A DNA stretch of 64,000 bases from Sedimentisphaerales bacterium (GTDB lineage: Bacteria; Planctomycetota; Phycisphaerae; Sedimentisphaerales; Anaerobacaceae), in assembly GCA_016931715.1 (NCBI GenBank), contig JAFGEF010000038.1, positions 1 through 64,000 of the forward strand. The letters are read 5' to 3'. Below, in pieces: positions 33,603 to 43,689 of this stretch (position 1 is its first letter; the number at the start of each line of letters is the position of its first letter). The position numbers and the translations under genes are program-made. The notes under the pieces were generated by a model. That model was not told the origin of the DNA. It worked only from the letters and a program-made list of their open reading frames with translations, and did not search any database.

Positions 33603-34865
33603 TTAGCTGTTAAATGCAGCAATTTGTCTAACAGTATTTCCATCCTTCGTCACAGCGATTACGGCGGACGCTTTTGCCATGCCGCACGTTGCCGTTATTT
33701 TTATCGTATATATTTTGCTTGCAGTTGTGAGATAAATTTTACATTTTTCTATAGAATCAGAATATCCCAAAACCTTTTTCTGCAAGTCTTCAATATCTTT
33801 AAATGGCTCGATTTTTCTCAATTGTATAACTTGTTCGGCAATTTCGACCTGGTTTCCGCCGAAGATAAAAGCTGTTTCCAGCACGTGTCTCGGCGCTGTA
33901 TTGATATTGACTGTGCCTGGTCCCCATGTACTGATATACTTTAAGGGCGATTCTTTTCTGTTATCGTCAATTATTGTCGGTTTTGCGAGCATTTCTTTGT
34001 CCAGAAGGCTGCTGTTAAAGATTTTGGCAAAGCTTAATGTCTGATTGGAAACTTGTGTTGCAACTGTTAACACGGTTCTCCTGACTGGTGTTGCTGTGGT
34101 GGTTGTTTTACTGCTGCTTTTTGATGCAGTTGTTGTTTTTACAGGCTGTCTTGTCGTTGTTATTACCGGCTCGAAGTTTATTTTAAATGACCTTATTTTA
34201 CGAATTTCATTCAGGTTGGATTTCAGAGCCTCGATTTGCTCGTATTCAAGTCCCGACATCTCACAGAAAATTTCAAATCCGGCATCAATTTCTCTCTGTA
34301 TTTGGTTATCTTCCACCATAGCCCAGCCGAGCGGATATTTTGCATTCTCATCTTCAATCTCGATTCTGACTTTTGCAGTACCTATTTCGAGTTCCGCCGG
34401 TTCGGTTATCATGGGCCAAGGCGCGCCGTATGGCCCCGAAATAGATACATCGCCGCCGTCTTCCGTTCCTGTGTCCATTGTGTTGCTGTCATCTATATTA
34501 TAATTTGAAATAAAACGCTTTTCAGAATCATCAGCCCGTGAATTATTTTTCCACTGCACTATAAGCTTTTTGTATTGTTCCGAATCCATGGCGAATAAAT
34601 CGGAAAAATCAGGCTCGTTTGGCCGGCTTATCAGCGTCGGTTCAATATCTTCCATAGCAGCCAGCGCATATTTCATTGCCGAGTCGCAGCCGTAACGGGC
34701 TTTGCTGTAATCAATCAGGTACTGGCTGCGAAGACGCTCTGCCATAACACGGCTGCTGAGAGTATAGCCGAGCATCGAGAGCACAACAAGCACTACCAGT
34801 GTCACCAGCAATACTATGCCGGAGCGATTCATGTTATTGTTCGGTTTTTTATGATATTTCTTCAT
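33603..34865 (-). CDS. gspK: T2SS minor pseudopilin GspK
   Basis: 420 residues. The N-terminal leader ends in NRSG followed by the hydrophobic helix IVLLVTLVVLVVLSMLGYTLSSR, a GspK-type processing site lacking the usual Glu5. The body includes the GspK/SAM-like domain with a helix-hairpin-helix near the end: GTVNINTAPRHVLETAF and FKDIEDLQKKVLGYSD. A Thr/Ser-rich insert (about residues 245-265) is unusual. GspK caps the pseudopilus tip with GspI and GspJ. The start overlaps gspJ by four bases. Confidence 0.9.
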   Translation of the reverse strand: MKKYHKKPNNNMNRSGIVLLVTLVVLVVLSMLGYTLSSRVMAERLRSQYLIDYSKARYGCDSAMKYALAAMEDIEPTLISRPNEPDFSDLFAMDSEQYKKLIVQWKNNSRADDSEKRFISNYNIDDSNTMDTGTEDGGDVSISGPYGAPWPMITEPAELEIGTAKVRIEIEDENAKYPLGWAMVEDNQIQREIDAGFEIFCEMSGLEYEQIEALKSNLNEIRKIRSFKINFEPVITTTRQPVKTTTASKSSSKTTTTATPVRRTVLTVATQVSNQTLSFAKIFNSSLLDKEMLAKPTIIDDNRKESPLKYISTWGPGTVNINTAPRHVLETAFIFGGNQVEIAEQVIQLRKIEPFKDIEDLQKKVLGYSDSIEKCKIYLTTASKIYTIKITATCGMAKASAVIAVTKDGNTVRQIAAFNS

Positions 34866-35611
34866 TTTACCGTTAAGCCTGTTTCATCTATTTCGTCTTC
34901 GGATGATTCATCTTCCGAAATATTGAATTTTATTTTTCTATTTTTGTTAACAGCGATTGTGCGCGTGTATTTCTCATTTTCGAGTACTTCATAACGACCT
35001 TCAGAGCTTTTAAAAGGTTCGGCAAAAGAAATTGTGATTATGAGGCCCAGAGGCATTCCATTCGGCAGGAATGTTTCCGGCTCATCTTCTCCGGTGTACA
35101 CTTTTATCTCGAAAAAAGTAACACCCCTGCAAATGGGGACATAAACACTTTTTTCAAAGGCCTCTTTATCTTTTTCGAGCAGGTTGTCTGCGGGCGCGAT
35201 TCCTTCCCTCGAACGGTAAAGGACCATATCGTTGGCATCACCTTCTGGATTTGCGCTGCATTGCCATATAATCTCTTCATACTGCTGGTCTTTATTGGTC
35301 GGGTCCTTATAATGGACCTGAATCGCAAGTATCGCAGCCTTGTAATTGTTTATAAACCTGTTGACGACAATAACATTGGTATCAGAATCCGTTGATATTA
35401 TTTTATCCAGGTCTTCGATGATAAGCTGAAGGACTTCTGACGGCTGTTTTGAATCGTTCAGTGAGTGAGTAACAGCAGCGGCAGTGCGCTCAGCCCTGTT
35501 GTAAACAGTCAAAACCGCAATCAAAACCATAGACCCTATCATCATGGCCGCAAGCACTTCCGCGAGTGAAAATCCTGCTCTTGATTCCAATATTATTCGG
35601 TTCTTTTCCAT
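34862..35611 (-). CDS. gspJ: T2SS minor pseudopilin GspJ-like
   Basis: 249 residues. Prepilin leader with SRAGFSLAEVLAAMMIGSMVLIAVLTVYNR (cleavage after Gly, Phe as first residue, Glu at position 5). The body has the beta-rich pattern of GspJ, with a conserved Arg/Trp-rich strand (EEIIWQCSANPEG, VLYRSREGI), and an acidic tail. It lies between gspI and gspK. It would join the pseudopilus tip complex. Confidence 0.85.
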   Translation of the reverse strand: MEKNRIILESRAGFSLAEVLAAMMIGSMVLIAVLTVYNRAERTAAAVTHSLNDSKQPSEVLQLIIEDLDKIISTDSDTNVIVVNRFINNYKAAILAIQVHYKDPTNKDQQYEEIIWQCSANPEGDANDMVLYRSREGIAPADNLLEKDKEAFEKSVYVPICRGVTFFEIKVYTGEDEPETFLPNGMPLGLIITISFAEPFKSSEGRYEVLENEKYTRTIAVNKNRKIKFNISEDESSEDEIDETGLTVK

Positions 35612-35640
35612 TTTTGTCCGGTTTGCTGTTTTAAGTATTA

Positions 35641-36435
35641 TTACTGTTCGCCGTTCCGTTTATTCTTTATGATATCCCAGATTTCCTGAATATTCATCTG
35701 TTCCATTTGGCCATAAGTAAGGCCTGTAGCTGGATCGATTTCGTTTTGCATTTCTTTCTGTTTCTGTTTTGTCATGAAGCGTCTGAGGTCTTCTTCAGAT
35801 GCTATCTGCAGTTTCTGGTCTTCTTTGCCCGGGCTGCCGTTATTGAGTTTATAAAGGTCGAGATTGTTTTTTACGAAAAAGCCGTCTGCGGTAGTCAGCA
35901 TTCCGTTATCCAGCCACTGCTGGATAACTTCGTCGGTGACTCCTGCATAAGCGGCTGCGTCTTCAATGGCTTCAAGAAGCTGCGGTTTCAGTTTGTCCTG
36001 GCTTTCTTCCTGGCGAGACAAAATCTGAAGAAGCTGCTCTTTTGTCAGGCCTGTAAGCCAGTGCACCAGTTCCACGGATTGTTTCTGGCCGCTCATATCA
36101 TAATACATAGCGTTGCAAACAGCCCTGAGCCACATTTGTGAGTTAATCGGCTCATAAAATGTCTCGACTATGTTTTCCCATTCGATTCCCGGATATTTAT
36201 CGCTGGCGCCGTATTCTACAGTCTCTTTTACTGATGCCTTCGATAATATGGTTTCCATATTCTCTCTCGCTGTCTCGAAAGCCTGCAGTTTCAGCTTCGT
36301 ATTTGCAGTCGATGTCACGCACCTGTCCACGACAACCCACACACTTGAACTGATAAGCGCGAGGATAGTGGTAGCGGCTACTACTTCGACAAGTGTGAAT
36401 CCTTTTTTATCAGGTTTTTTATATACTGATTTCAT
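35641..36435 (-). CDS. gspI: T2SS minor pseudopilin, GspI position, atypical body
   Basis: 264 residues from the ATG ending at 36435; an upstream start 12 codons earlier is possible. The prepilin signal is KKGFTLVEVVAATTILALISSSVWVV. The family is normally about 120 residues; here a 200-residue body rich in Gln, Glu and Lys follows, with long helices (LTKEQLLQILSRQEESQDKL, EEDLRRFMTKQKQKEMQNE). So only the N-terminus is GspI-like, and the symbol is given by position in the operon. It overlaps the end of gspH by 17 bases. Confidence 0.7.
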   Translation of the reverse strand: MKSVYKKPDKKGFTLVEVVAATTILALISSSVWVVVDRCVTSTANTKLKLQAFETARENMETILSKASVKETVEYGASDKYPGIEWENIVETFYEPINSQMWLRAVCNAMYYDMSGQKQSVELVHWLTGLTKEQLLQILSRQEESQDKLKPQLLEAIEDAAAYAGVTDEVIQQWLDNGMLTTADGFFVKNNLDLYKLNNGSPGKEDQKLQIASEEDLRRFMTKQKQKEMQNEIDPATGLTYGQMEQMNIQEIWDIIKNKRNGEQ

Positions 36436-37006
36436 CTTTTGGTACAGGTTTAAGAAGCTGATGATTACCATTTTCCAAAGTTATAATTCTGTTCATTCGA
36501 TTTACCACAATCGAATAGTACTGGTCGTGCTCGTCTTTCAGGACAATTTTGCCACCGTAAGCCCAGCCTGCACGGCCGGCCCTGAACTTTGCCCTGCCGT
36601 CATAAGTATAATCTCCGTCGTCAAATTCGACAGAAACGATTCTGCAATTTTCACTTAAATTTTCATTGATGATAATTTCCTCTTCCAGCACATCAGAAAG
36701 GTCGGGCGTTGTAATTTGCCGAAGCAGAAAAGTCTGTTCCGAGAGGTCAACGATAACTTCGTATCTTCTTTCGCTCTGAGTCGCGGTGTTAATTGCCGAC
36801 TGCATTGTCGAAATAAGAAGCTGAGCCTGCGATTTAAAAGTATTTCTCCTGAGCATGGTAAAAATATTTACCTGCGCTATAACCAGCAGCAGAGATAATA
36901 TTACAATTACCACGAGCATTTCGGTCAGAGTAAAACCGCATTTGTTTATGCGGATTACTTGATGCCGTACCCGGCAGTTATAAGGAGTTTTGCGGCTTAT
37001 CTCCAT
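36419..37006 (-). CDS. gspH: T2SS minor pseudopilin GspH-like
   Basis: 195 residues. The N-terminal leader of about 24 residues is long and basic, ending CGFTLTEMLVVIVILSLLLVIAQ (prepilin peptidase site Gly-Phe, Glu5). The C-terminal beta domain (FDDGDYTYDGRAKFRAGRAGWAYGGKIVL) fits GspH/FimT. An upstream basic stretch may mean a later start, but the only other Met lies in the mature part. It is between gspG and gspI. Confidence 0.85.
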   Translation of the reverse strand: MEISRKTPYNCRVRHQVIRINKCGFTLTEMLVVIVILSLLLVIAQVNIFTMLRRNTFKSQAQLLISTMQSAINTATQSERRYEVIVDLSEQTFLLRQITTPDLSDVLEEEIIINENLSENCRIVSVEFDDGDYTYDGRAKFRAGRAGWAYGGKIVLKDEHDQYYSIVVNRMNRIITLENGNHQLLKPVPKDEISI

Positions 37007-37021
37007 AGTACGATACCTGTT

Positions 37022-37459
37022 TTAATTTAGTTCAGTGCTTACAAGGTCGTCTTCGGTGTCCGGTTCGCCGTCAGGTCCGCAGCTCCGGATTAAAAATCCT
37101 GAATTGGAACCCGGGTCAAGTTCATAAATAAAATCATGTTTCCAGCCGTCCTGCTCCAGCTTTGGCATTTCGAGGTACCCGCCTTCGGGATATTCTATAG
37201 CATCGCTGGGCTGTTCGATAAGCGCCATCAAGTTTTCCTCTTCTGTGGGTAATCTGCCTGTATCCATCCTGAAATGGCTCACAGCCGTATGATAAATTTT
37301 CAGGTTCGATTTTGTAATCGTTTCCCGTGCTCTTTCGACATTCGAAGCGACTTTTGTAACAACCAGCGTTCCAAGCAGGCCGAGGATAACCAGCACCGCC
37401 ATAACTTCAATCATTGTAAAACCAAATCCGTTTTTTCTGTTTCTTTTTTTTACAGTCAT
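37022..37459 (-). CDS. gspG: T2SS major pseudopilin GspG
   Basis: 145 residues from the ATG ending at 37459, which has GGAG 8 bases upstream; the frame is open further but overlaps gspF. The prepilin signal is RKNGFGFTMIEVMAVLVILGLLGTLVVTKV. The body has the GspG features: ITKSNLKIYHTAVSHFRMDTGRLPTEEENLMALIE and a C-terminal calcium-binding-like DGEPDTEDD loop. It polymerises into the pseudopilus that pushes substrates through the secretin. Confidence 0.95.
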   Translation of the reverse strand: MTVKKRNRKNGFGFTMIEVMAVLVILGLLGTLVVTKVASNVERARETITKSNLKIYHTAVSHFRMDTGRLPTEEENLMALIEQPSDAIEYPEGGYLEMPKLEQDGWKHDFIYELDPGSNSGFLIRSCGPDGEPDTEDDLVSTELN

Positions 37460-37478
37460 TTTTATTACTCCGATAGAA

Positions 37479-38699
37479 TCAATTAAATTGTTGTGATGTA
37501 ACTTCCAGTATTGGCGATATTGTAGCATAAGCAATTATCCCGACAATAGCAGCCATGATAATTATAATGACAGGCTCGACCGCCGTGCTTAATCTTTCGA
37601 TAACGACATCGCTCGATGCTTCGAGATTATCGCTGATATTTTTAAGCATTTTTTCGAGTTCGCCGCTTTTTTCACCTACGGCAACCATGTGCGCGATTGC
37701 CGGGTCGATGACGCCGCTGTCACGCAAAGGAGTGGCAATGTCAGCGCCGGCGAGAATTCTCTCACGCGACTGGTGTATCGCTTTTTTCATTATGCTGTTG
37801 CCTGTAACTTCTGCAACGACACGAAGCGATTCCGCCATAGACAAGCCCGAGCCGAGCAGTGTTGACAGGGTCGAAGCGAACCTTGCGACAACTCGCTGTT
37901 TGATAAGCGGGCCGAATAACGGCAGAGACAGGATAAATTTGTCACGCATGAATGAACCGCGTTCTGTTTTAAGGAAACGCCATAAAGCCGAAACTATTAG
38001 AACAAGGACTGCTATGACTATAATAAGCTTCCAGCTTGTCACGATATCCTTGAAATCCATCAGTCGCTGTGTGACCCATGGCAATTCCTGTCCCGCCTGT
38101 GCTATCTGATCTGCTATCTTGGGTATTACATATATGGTTAAAAATAAAACCACGCAGAAACAGAAAAAAACAAGCACTGCAGGATATATCATAGCAGTAA
38201 TGATTTTCGATTCGACTTTGCGCCGCTTTTCCATGAAATTCGCGATTGCCGCAAGGCTCTGTCCCAGCGTGCCTGTCATATCTCCGACTCGCACCATGCT
38301 TACATATATTACATCGAAATAATCGCCGTATTCTTTTATCGCATCTGTGAACGATTCGCCTGTAACTACACGGTCTCGAATATCAACGATGGCATTTTTT
38401 AATTTTACATCGTTGATTTGCATCGAAAGAACAGAAAGGGAGTCAGTCAGCTTGATGCCGGAATTGAGCAGTGTTGCCATCTGCTTGGTAAAATCAATTA
38501 CCTGGTTCTTACTTCGTTTTGTTATATGTGAAAGCAGGTTTGATTTTATTTTTGTCTCTGAGCCTGTTTCTGTGATTGATGAAGGGTGAATACTTCGTAC
38601 CCTAAGCTGTTTTCGTGCCGCATAAGGGCTTTCAGCCGTTATCGAGCCTTTGACCTTTTTGCCGTCTGCTGCTATCGCTGTGTAATGGTATCTTGGCAT
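37479..38699 (-). CDS. gspF: T2SS inner-membrane platform protein GspF
   Basis: 406 residues, full length. Two GspF domains, each ending in a TM helix: VIDFTKQMATLLNSGIKLTDSLSVL and VARFASTLSTLLGSGLSMAESLRVV, with three TM segments overall (about 170-195, 220-242, 375-398). The start MPRYHYTAIAADGKKVKGSI is typical. It connects the GspE ATPase to the pseudopilus. The stop lies 20 bases before the gspG start. Confidence 0.96.
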   Translation of the reverse strand: MPRYHYTAIAADGKKVKGSITAESPYAARKQLRVRSIHPSSITETGSETKIKSNLLSHITKRSKNQVIDFTKQMATLLNSGIKLTDSLSVLSMQINDVKLKNAIVDIRDRVVTGESFTDAIKEYGDYFDVIYVSMVRVGDMTGTLGQSLAAIANFMEKRRKVESKIITAMIYPAVLVFFCFCVVLFLTIYVIPKIADQIAQAGQELPWVTQRLMDFKDIVTSWKLIIVIAVLVLIVSALWRFLKTERGSFMRDKFILSLPLFGPLIKQRVVARFASTLSTLLGSGLSMAESLRVVAEVTGNSIMKKAIHQSRERILAGADIATPLRDSGVIDPAIAHMVAVGEKSGELEKMLKNISDNLEASSDVVIERLSTAVEPVIIIIMAAIVGIIAYATISPILEVTSQQFN

Positions 38700-38746
38700 T
38701 TTTTATAACTCTAATTTCCGTTAAGCTGCTTTTTGGAAAACACATA

Positions 38747-40486
38747 TTATGTAATATCGGCCTGTGTTACTCTGAGGACTTCAGCGATTGTCGTTATACC
38801 TGCAAGCGCTTTTCTTGCTCCATCCATTCTCAAAGTCTGCAATCCTGAATTCAGAGCATGTCTTTTTATTGTTCCTGCTGATTCTCTTGCATATATAAGA
38901 TTCTGTACGTCCTGTGTAATCATCATCATTTCATAAATTCCAGTTCGTCCGCGATAACCTGTCTGGAAGCATTTATCGCAGCCTTTCCCGACAAAGAATT
39001 TTCCCTTGTTCGCTTCGTCAGCCAGTCCAAGCTCTCTCAGCTCGTGCATTGCAGGCTCTACCGGCACTTTACAGTCCGGGCAGACTTTACGTACAAGCCT
39101 CTGAGCTATTATAGCGATAAGAGAAGAGCTTACAAGGTACGGCTCAACCCCCAAATCCAGAAGCCTGCTTACGGCGCCGGCAGAGTCGTTTGTATGCAGT
39201 GTGCTGAAGACCAGATGGCCGGTAAGTGATGATTGAATGGCCATTCGGGCTGTTTCTATGTCGCGGACCTCGCCGACCATAATGACGTCGGGGTCCTGAC
39301 GCAGAACGTGCCTAAGAGATGTGGCGAAGGTCATGCCTTTTTTGGATGCGACCTGAATCTGGCTTATGCCTTCGAGCTGATATTCAATCGGGTCTTCTAT
39401 TGTTATGACGTTTTTCTCTGCCGAGTTTATCCTGTTAAGACAGGCATATAAAGTTGTACTTTTTCCGCTTCCGGTCGGACCTGTTACGAAAATTACGCCG
39501 TGGGAGCGATTCAGCAGAGAATCGAATTTCCTGAGATCATCTTTCATGAGACCTAATTCGTCTAATGTGAATATTCCCGTGCTTTTATCCAGCAATCGCA
39601 GAACACTTCGCTCTCCGAAGCTGGTCGGGACAGTGCTGATGCGCAGGTCAACTTCTCTCTGGCCGAGCCTGACGGAGCATCTGCCGTCCTGCGGGAGCCT
39701 TCGCTCGGCGATATCCATGCCTGCCATGACTTTGATACGTGATATAATCAAAGGCAGAACATTTCTGTTCAGGCTCAGCGCATCGTATAAAATGCCGTCG
39801 ATTCGATAGCGAATCTGTATTTTTGATTCGTATGGATGTACGTGAATATCGCTGGCACGGAGCTGCAAAGCACGGAACAGGATATCGTTGACCAGCCTGA
39901 TAACAGGCGGCCTGTTCACTACGTCGAGCAAATCATCCGAAGTTGAAACTTCATCGACAAGCTGGTCGAGGTTTTGTGAGTCCAGCTCTTCGGCAACTTC
40001 CTCGATAATAGTCGATCTCTGCTCATAAGCGACATCGATAACGGAAGTAATAGCCGCACGTGTGGATATGGCGGCTTTCACGGGAAGACCCGTCATTTTC
40101 GAGACGTTGTCGAGAGCATTCGCATCGAGCGGTTTCGACAATACCACTGTAAGCTCCGACGAATCTTCTTCATTGTCTGCCGCGTCCGAATTGTCACCAT
40201 CATGCCTGTGTGATTTTATCCCGATAAGAAAATGATGCTGGGCATAAGTTGCCGGTACGGATTCGATGAATTCGACAGGAACATCCCTGGCGGGGATTTC
40301 GGGTAAATATTCCCAGCCAAGAGTTTCCGCGAATAATTTCAGCACCATATCTTCGGTAAAGAACGGGCAGTTGAGTAAAACTTCGTCAATCCGCCCATTG
40401 CTGTTATTGTCTTCGAGGAACTTGCTTAATTGAGCAGCGTCAACCAGGCCGGTTCTTCTTGCAGCTTGTATCAGTAATTCTTTCAT
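38747..40486 (-). CDS. gspE: T2SS/type IV pilus assembly ATPase GspE
   Basis: 579 residues. N-terminal GspE_N domain, then the AAA-type secretion ATPase: Walker A GPTGSGKST near residue 333, Asp box VITIEDPIEYQ, Walker B RQDPDVIMVGEVRD, His box HLVFSTLHTND, and the zinc-binding tetracysteine CPDCK...CDKC near 470-510. It powers pseudopilus assembly from the cytoplasmic face. A 20-residue Asp/Glu-rich insert near residue 100 is unusual. It starts two bases after gspD ends. Confidence 0.97.
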   Translation of the reverse strand: MKELLIQAARRTGLVDAAQLSKFLEDNNSNGRIDEVLLNCPFFTEDMVLKLFAETLGWEYLPEIPARDVPVEFIESVPATYAQHHFLIGIKSHRHDGDNSDAADNEEDSSELTVVLSKPLDANALDNVSKMTGLPVKAAISTRAAITSVIDVAYEQRSTIIEEVAEELDSQNLDQLVDEVSTSDDLLDVVNRPPVIRLVNDILFRALQLRASDIHVHPYESKIQIRYRIDGILYDALSLNRNVLPLIISRIKVMAGMDIAERRLPQDGRCSVRLGQREVDLRISTVPTSFGERSVLRLLDKSTGIFTLDELGLMKDDLRKFDSLLNRSHGVIFVTGPTGSGKSTTLYACLNRINSAEKNVITIEDPIEYQLEGISQIQVASKKGMTFATSLRHVLRQDPDVIMVGEVRDIETARMAIQSSLTGHLVFSTLHTNDSAGAVSRLLDLGVEPYLVSSSLIAIIAQRLVRKVCPDCKVPVEPAMHELRELGLADEANKGKFFVGKGCDKCFQTGYRGRTGIYEMMMITQDVQNLIYARESAGTIKRHALNSGLQTLRMDGARKALAGITTIAEVLRVTQADIT

Positions 40487-40488
40487 TG

Positions 40489-43400
40489 TTATTGTGCGTC
40501 AAGTACGTTAACTGGCTCCATAGGTGTCGGTTTAATTCCTGGAAAACTCTGATAGTTCTGGAACTGGCTTTCATGTTTTTCGAAAGCTTCTCTGTTTGCT
40601 TTTGATATACGTTCCAGCTCTACCTGTCCGGCGTTGTCTTCATCCGGCGGCCTGATAATTTCAGCTTTCACGAATACATAAAGGTTACGCTGTATATCGC
40701 TATTATTTACGGATTTGAAAAGCGTACCAATCAGGGGAATCCGGCTCAGGAGAGGCACTTGAGTTCCGCCTCTGCTCTGATTCATTTTCAGCATTCCGCC
40801 AAGGATTATCGTGCTTCCATCAGGCACAGTAACAATTGTTCCGACTTTGCTCACTGTAGTATCCGGTGGTTTATCTCCTGTGATCGTTCCAAAATCAGAC
40901 CTTTCCAAATCAATATCCAGACGCAGCAAATCGCTTTCACTAATATGAGGCGTAATTTGAAGCGTAATGCCGGCATCGTATCCCTCATAATCTATCTGGG
41001 TTTGAACTGTGCTGGAAACACCTTCTATAACTGTTCCGGTTTGTTTAACCACATAAGTCTTGTCTGTCGTGCTGATAGTTCCTTTCTGGTTGTCATTGAC
41101 AAGGATTTTCGGTTTTGCCATCACTCTGCCGTAGTCTTTCTGTTCCATTAGAGTCAGCAGTGTATTAATATGTTTGTCGCCGTAGAAGCCTGTTCCCTGT
41201 CCTCCGTTCGACTGAAAATCAATATAGTGACCTCTGCTGCTGTTGGCCATAGGCTGGACAAGATTCGACGCCCCGGAACTTATGCCGGGAAGAATCGCAC
41301 TGGTTAAGCCGGATGTATGAGTCAGGTCTGGAATACTTGAAATCATGTTGAGGTCATAATTAAAAATATCGTTCTTTGAAATTTGAACCAGTGTCACATC
41401 TATCAATACCTGCGGTCTTCGCTTGTCTAATACCCGAATCAGGCTCTCTATCCAGTTCTGGTTCCTCGGATTTGCGTTGACAATCAGTGAAGATGTGTTC
41501 GGATCGGCAACTATAGTTATAAGTTCATCCTGTTTAGGTATTTCCGATACTATTTTATCTTCCGGTCCTCGTACTTTTTCCGTTATCAGGGGTTCAAGAA
41601 TACTCATGACATGTTCAGGATCGGTGTTTTTAAGCTGGTAAATTTTAAATGGTATCTCTTCTCTTTCCTTGTCCACGAGTGCAATAATAGAAGATATTAG
41701 TGCATGCTGCTCTTCTGTAGCATTAACTAAAAGTGAGTTTATAGATTCTACTAAAACAACGAGCGGCTCTTCTCCGACAGATTCCAGTGTGTCACTGGAA
41801 CCTTTGGATGTTCCCGGGGCTGATGGTGTTATTACAGGTTCCCGCGGAGCTGCATCGCCGGTTATTCTCGATGTCTGCGCAGTTTTTGTTCGAGAGGAAT
41901 CTGCGGAATCCTGTGTTTTGGGGATTATGTTAAGGTCCTGAAGCTTGTTTATTACCTCTTCTGCACCGAGATATTCTATTTTGTACACATGGAGTTTTCG
42001 AGGGTCACGCTGCGATACATCAAGTGTATCAACCAAATCTTCGACTTCGTCCAGTTGCTTTGCAAGACCTATCATAAGGATTCGATTTGTTCTGGCATCG
42101 GAATCAAGAAAAACAATCGGAGCTGTCGATTCGCCGGATTGAGCCGGAGCAGTTGGAGCTCCTCCAGCGGCAGCGGCAGATATTCTTCTTACTTCATTAT
42201 CATACGTACGCAATCTGACAGTAAATGCGGCATCGGATTCGGTTGGACGTTTTTCAGGGCGTTCCGGAAGTGTCGGCGTTGAAGACGTAGTAATCGTAAT
42301 TGATATTGTTCCCAGCTTCTCAGCCAGTGATTGTATCTTTGGAGCAAGCGTTTGTGCATAAGTGTATTGAAGCTGCCTGTACCTGAATTGTTTCGGCTCG
42401 CCGGGCCTGTCCACAATGTCAAGCAGCGCTCTGATACGCGGCATGCGGGTTGCGTATTCTGTTATCATAAGCTTTTTGTTTTCCGGTATCGCTGTTATCT
42501 GAATGGACAATCCCATTTTCCTGATAAGTTCTTCCGCCGCCGTGGTGCTTATATATTTCAGTTCGAAGGTATCGATTACGACTAAATCACCGGCTTCGAC
42601 TTGTGCCTGGTCAGCCTGTATAAACATTGGATTAATTTCATGCGCTCTTTCTTTCGGTACTATAGTTACAAGGTTGCCTGCTACGCGGGTCATTACAAAT
42701 CCTTTGAATTGCAGCACAGCATCAAGGTAGTTATATAAATCTTTAATTTTAATACGTCCTTTAAGTACACCATTGGGGTTAATTGTTACATCTTTACCTG
42801 CAAAGTCAGATGCATTATACATAAAATCCATTTTCAGGGTAGGTCCTACCAAACCAATAAATTCAATCAGGGTAAGCTGGTCGCTTAATGTTAATGTAAT
42901 TTCCTGCTCCGGATTCGGAATACCCAGGGAATCAATCAACTGGTTTGCCGCCAAAAGATTCGATTTCACAGGCTCTGTTTGCGAAGAAGTATTTGTTATA
43001 ACAGGAGATGACTCTGTAATTCTCTGATTCAGAATCTCTTTATACTGATTGTTTTTCGATACATTTTCGGCAAGTAAAGACGGGGTGATATTCAATTCTT
43101 GATTCTTGATCTCAGAGTCAGATTTTGTTTGATTTGATTTTACAAACTGGCTTCGTCCGAAAATATCCTGTGTATTTGTATTTTGCAGTTTATTTATAGT
43201 ATTAATAACTCTATCTATCATTCTTGAGGGCGCGATAATAATAACATTATCATTGCAGATATCCACGATTGTCCTTGCATGGCCTTCCGCAGCGGGAGGA
43301 TTCGAGAAGCTCCCGATAGCTATTGTTCCGATACTGTCCATTATCTGATTGCCGGATGGAAGCTGTTTTGCTGTCGATGGGATGATTCGTACAGCGTATT

Positions 43401-43689
43401 CTTCCTTACTATCGATAAGGTCCTTTATAATCTTTGCTTTTTGCATATTTCCGGGGGTTGTTGAGGTTACCAGAACAGTGGGCGAATCGGGCAAACGCGA
43501 AACTTCGCCTACCTGTGCATCAGCCAGATATTTCCTGCCAAGTTCAGCGGATATGTTATTGAAAGCGAAGAACTCGTATTTAAAAGTATCCTGCTGTGCC
43601 GCATGTAGGCCGCCTGAGATGTTCATTAGAAATAATGCAAATATAATCGTTATTATATACCTTTTGCCTGAAAATAGTACTTTCATCAT
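40489..43689 (-). CDS. gspD: T2SS secretin GspD
   Basis: 1066 residues from the ATG ending at 43689, preceded by AGAGGT; a GTG three codons upstream is less likely. Signal peptide about residues 1-31. Several N-domains (for example VIDTFELKYISTTAAEELIRKMG and LHVYKIEYLGAEEVINKLQDL) with Ser/Thr/Pro-rich linkers near 485-500 and 580-620. The secretin pore domain occupies about residues 760-1030 (MAKPKILVNDNQKGTI, ITLQITPHIS, VPDGSTIILGGML, VPLLSRIPLIGTLFK). It is much longer than the 650-750 usual for GspD, through extra N-terminal domains. First gene of the ten-gene operon. Confidence 0.95.
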   Translation of the reverse strand: MMKVLFSGKRYIITIIFALFLMNISGGLHAAQQDTFKYEFFAFNNISAELGRKYLADAQVGEVSRLPDSPTVLVTSTTPGNMQKAKIIKDLIDSKEEYAVRIIPSTAKQLPSGNQIMDSIGTIAIGSFSNPPAAEGHARTIVDICNDNVIIIAPSRMIDRVINTINKLQNTNTQDIFGRSQFVKSNQTKSDSEIKNQELNITPSLLAENVSKNNQYKEILNQRITESSPVITNTSSQTEPVKSNLLAANQLIDSLGIPNPEQEITLTLSDQLTLIEFIGLVGPTLKMDFMYNASDFAGKDVTINPNGVLKGRIKIKDLYNYLDAVLQFKGFVMTRVAGNLVTIVPKERAHEINPMFIQADQAQVEAGDLVVIDTFELKYISTTAAEELIRKMGLSIQITAIPENKKLMITEYATRMPRIRALLDIVDRPGEPKQFRYRQLQYTYAQTLAPKIQSLAEKLGTISITITTSSTPTLPERPEKRPTESDAAFTVRLRTYDNEVRRISAAAAGGAPTAPAQSGESTAPIVFLDSDARTNRILMIGLAKQLDEVEDLVDTLDVSQRDPRKLHVYKIEYLGAEEVINKLQDLNIIPKTQDSADSSRTKTAQTSRITGDAAPREPVITPSAPGTSKGSSDTLESVGEEPLVVLVESINSLLVNATEEQHALISSIIALVDKEREEIPFKIYQLKNTDPEHVMSILEPLITEKVRGPEDKIVSEIPKQDELITIVADPNTSSLIVNANPRNQNWIESLIRVLDKRRPQVLIDVTLVQISKNDIFNYDLNMISSIPDLTHTSGLTSAILPGISSGASNLVQPMANSSRGHYIDFQSNGGQGTGFYGDKHINTLLTLMEQKDYGRVMAKPKILVNDNQKGTISTTDKTYVVKQTGTVIEGVSSTVQTQIDYEGYDAGITLQITPHISESDLLRLDIDLERSDFGTITGDKPPDTTVSKVGTIVTVPDGSTIILGGMLKMNQSRGGTQVPLLSRIPLIGTLFKSVNNSDIQRNLYVFVKAEIIRPPDEDNAGQVELERISKANREAFEKHESQFQNYQSFPGIKPTPMEPVNVLDAQ

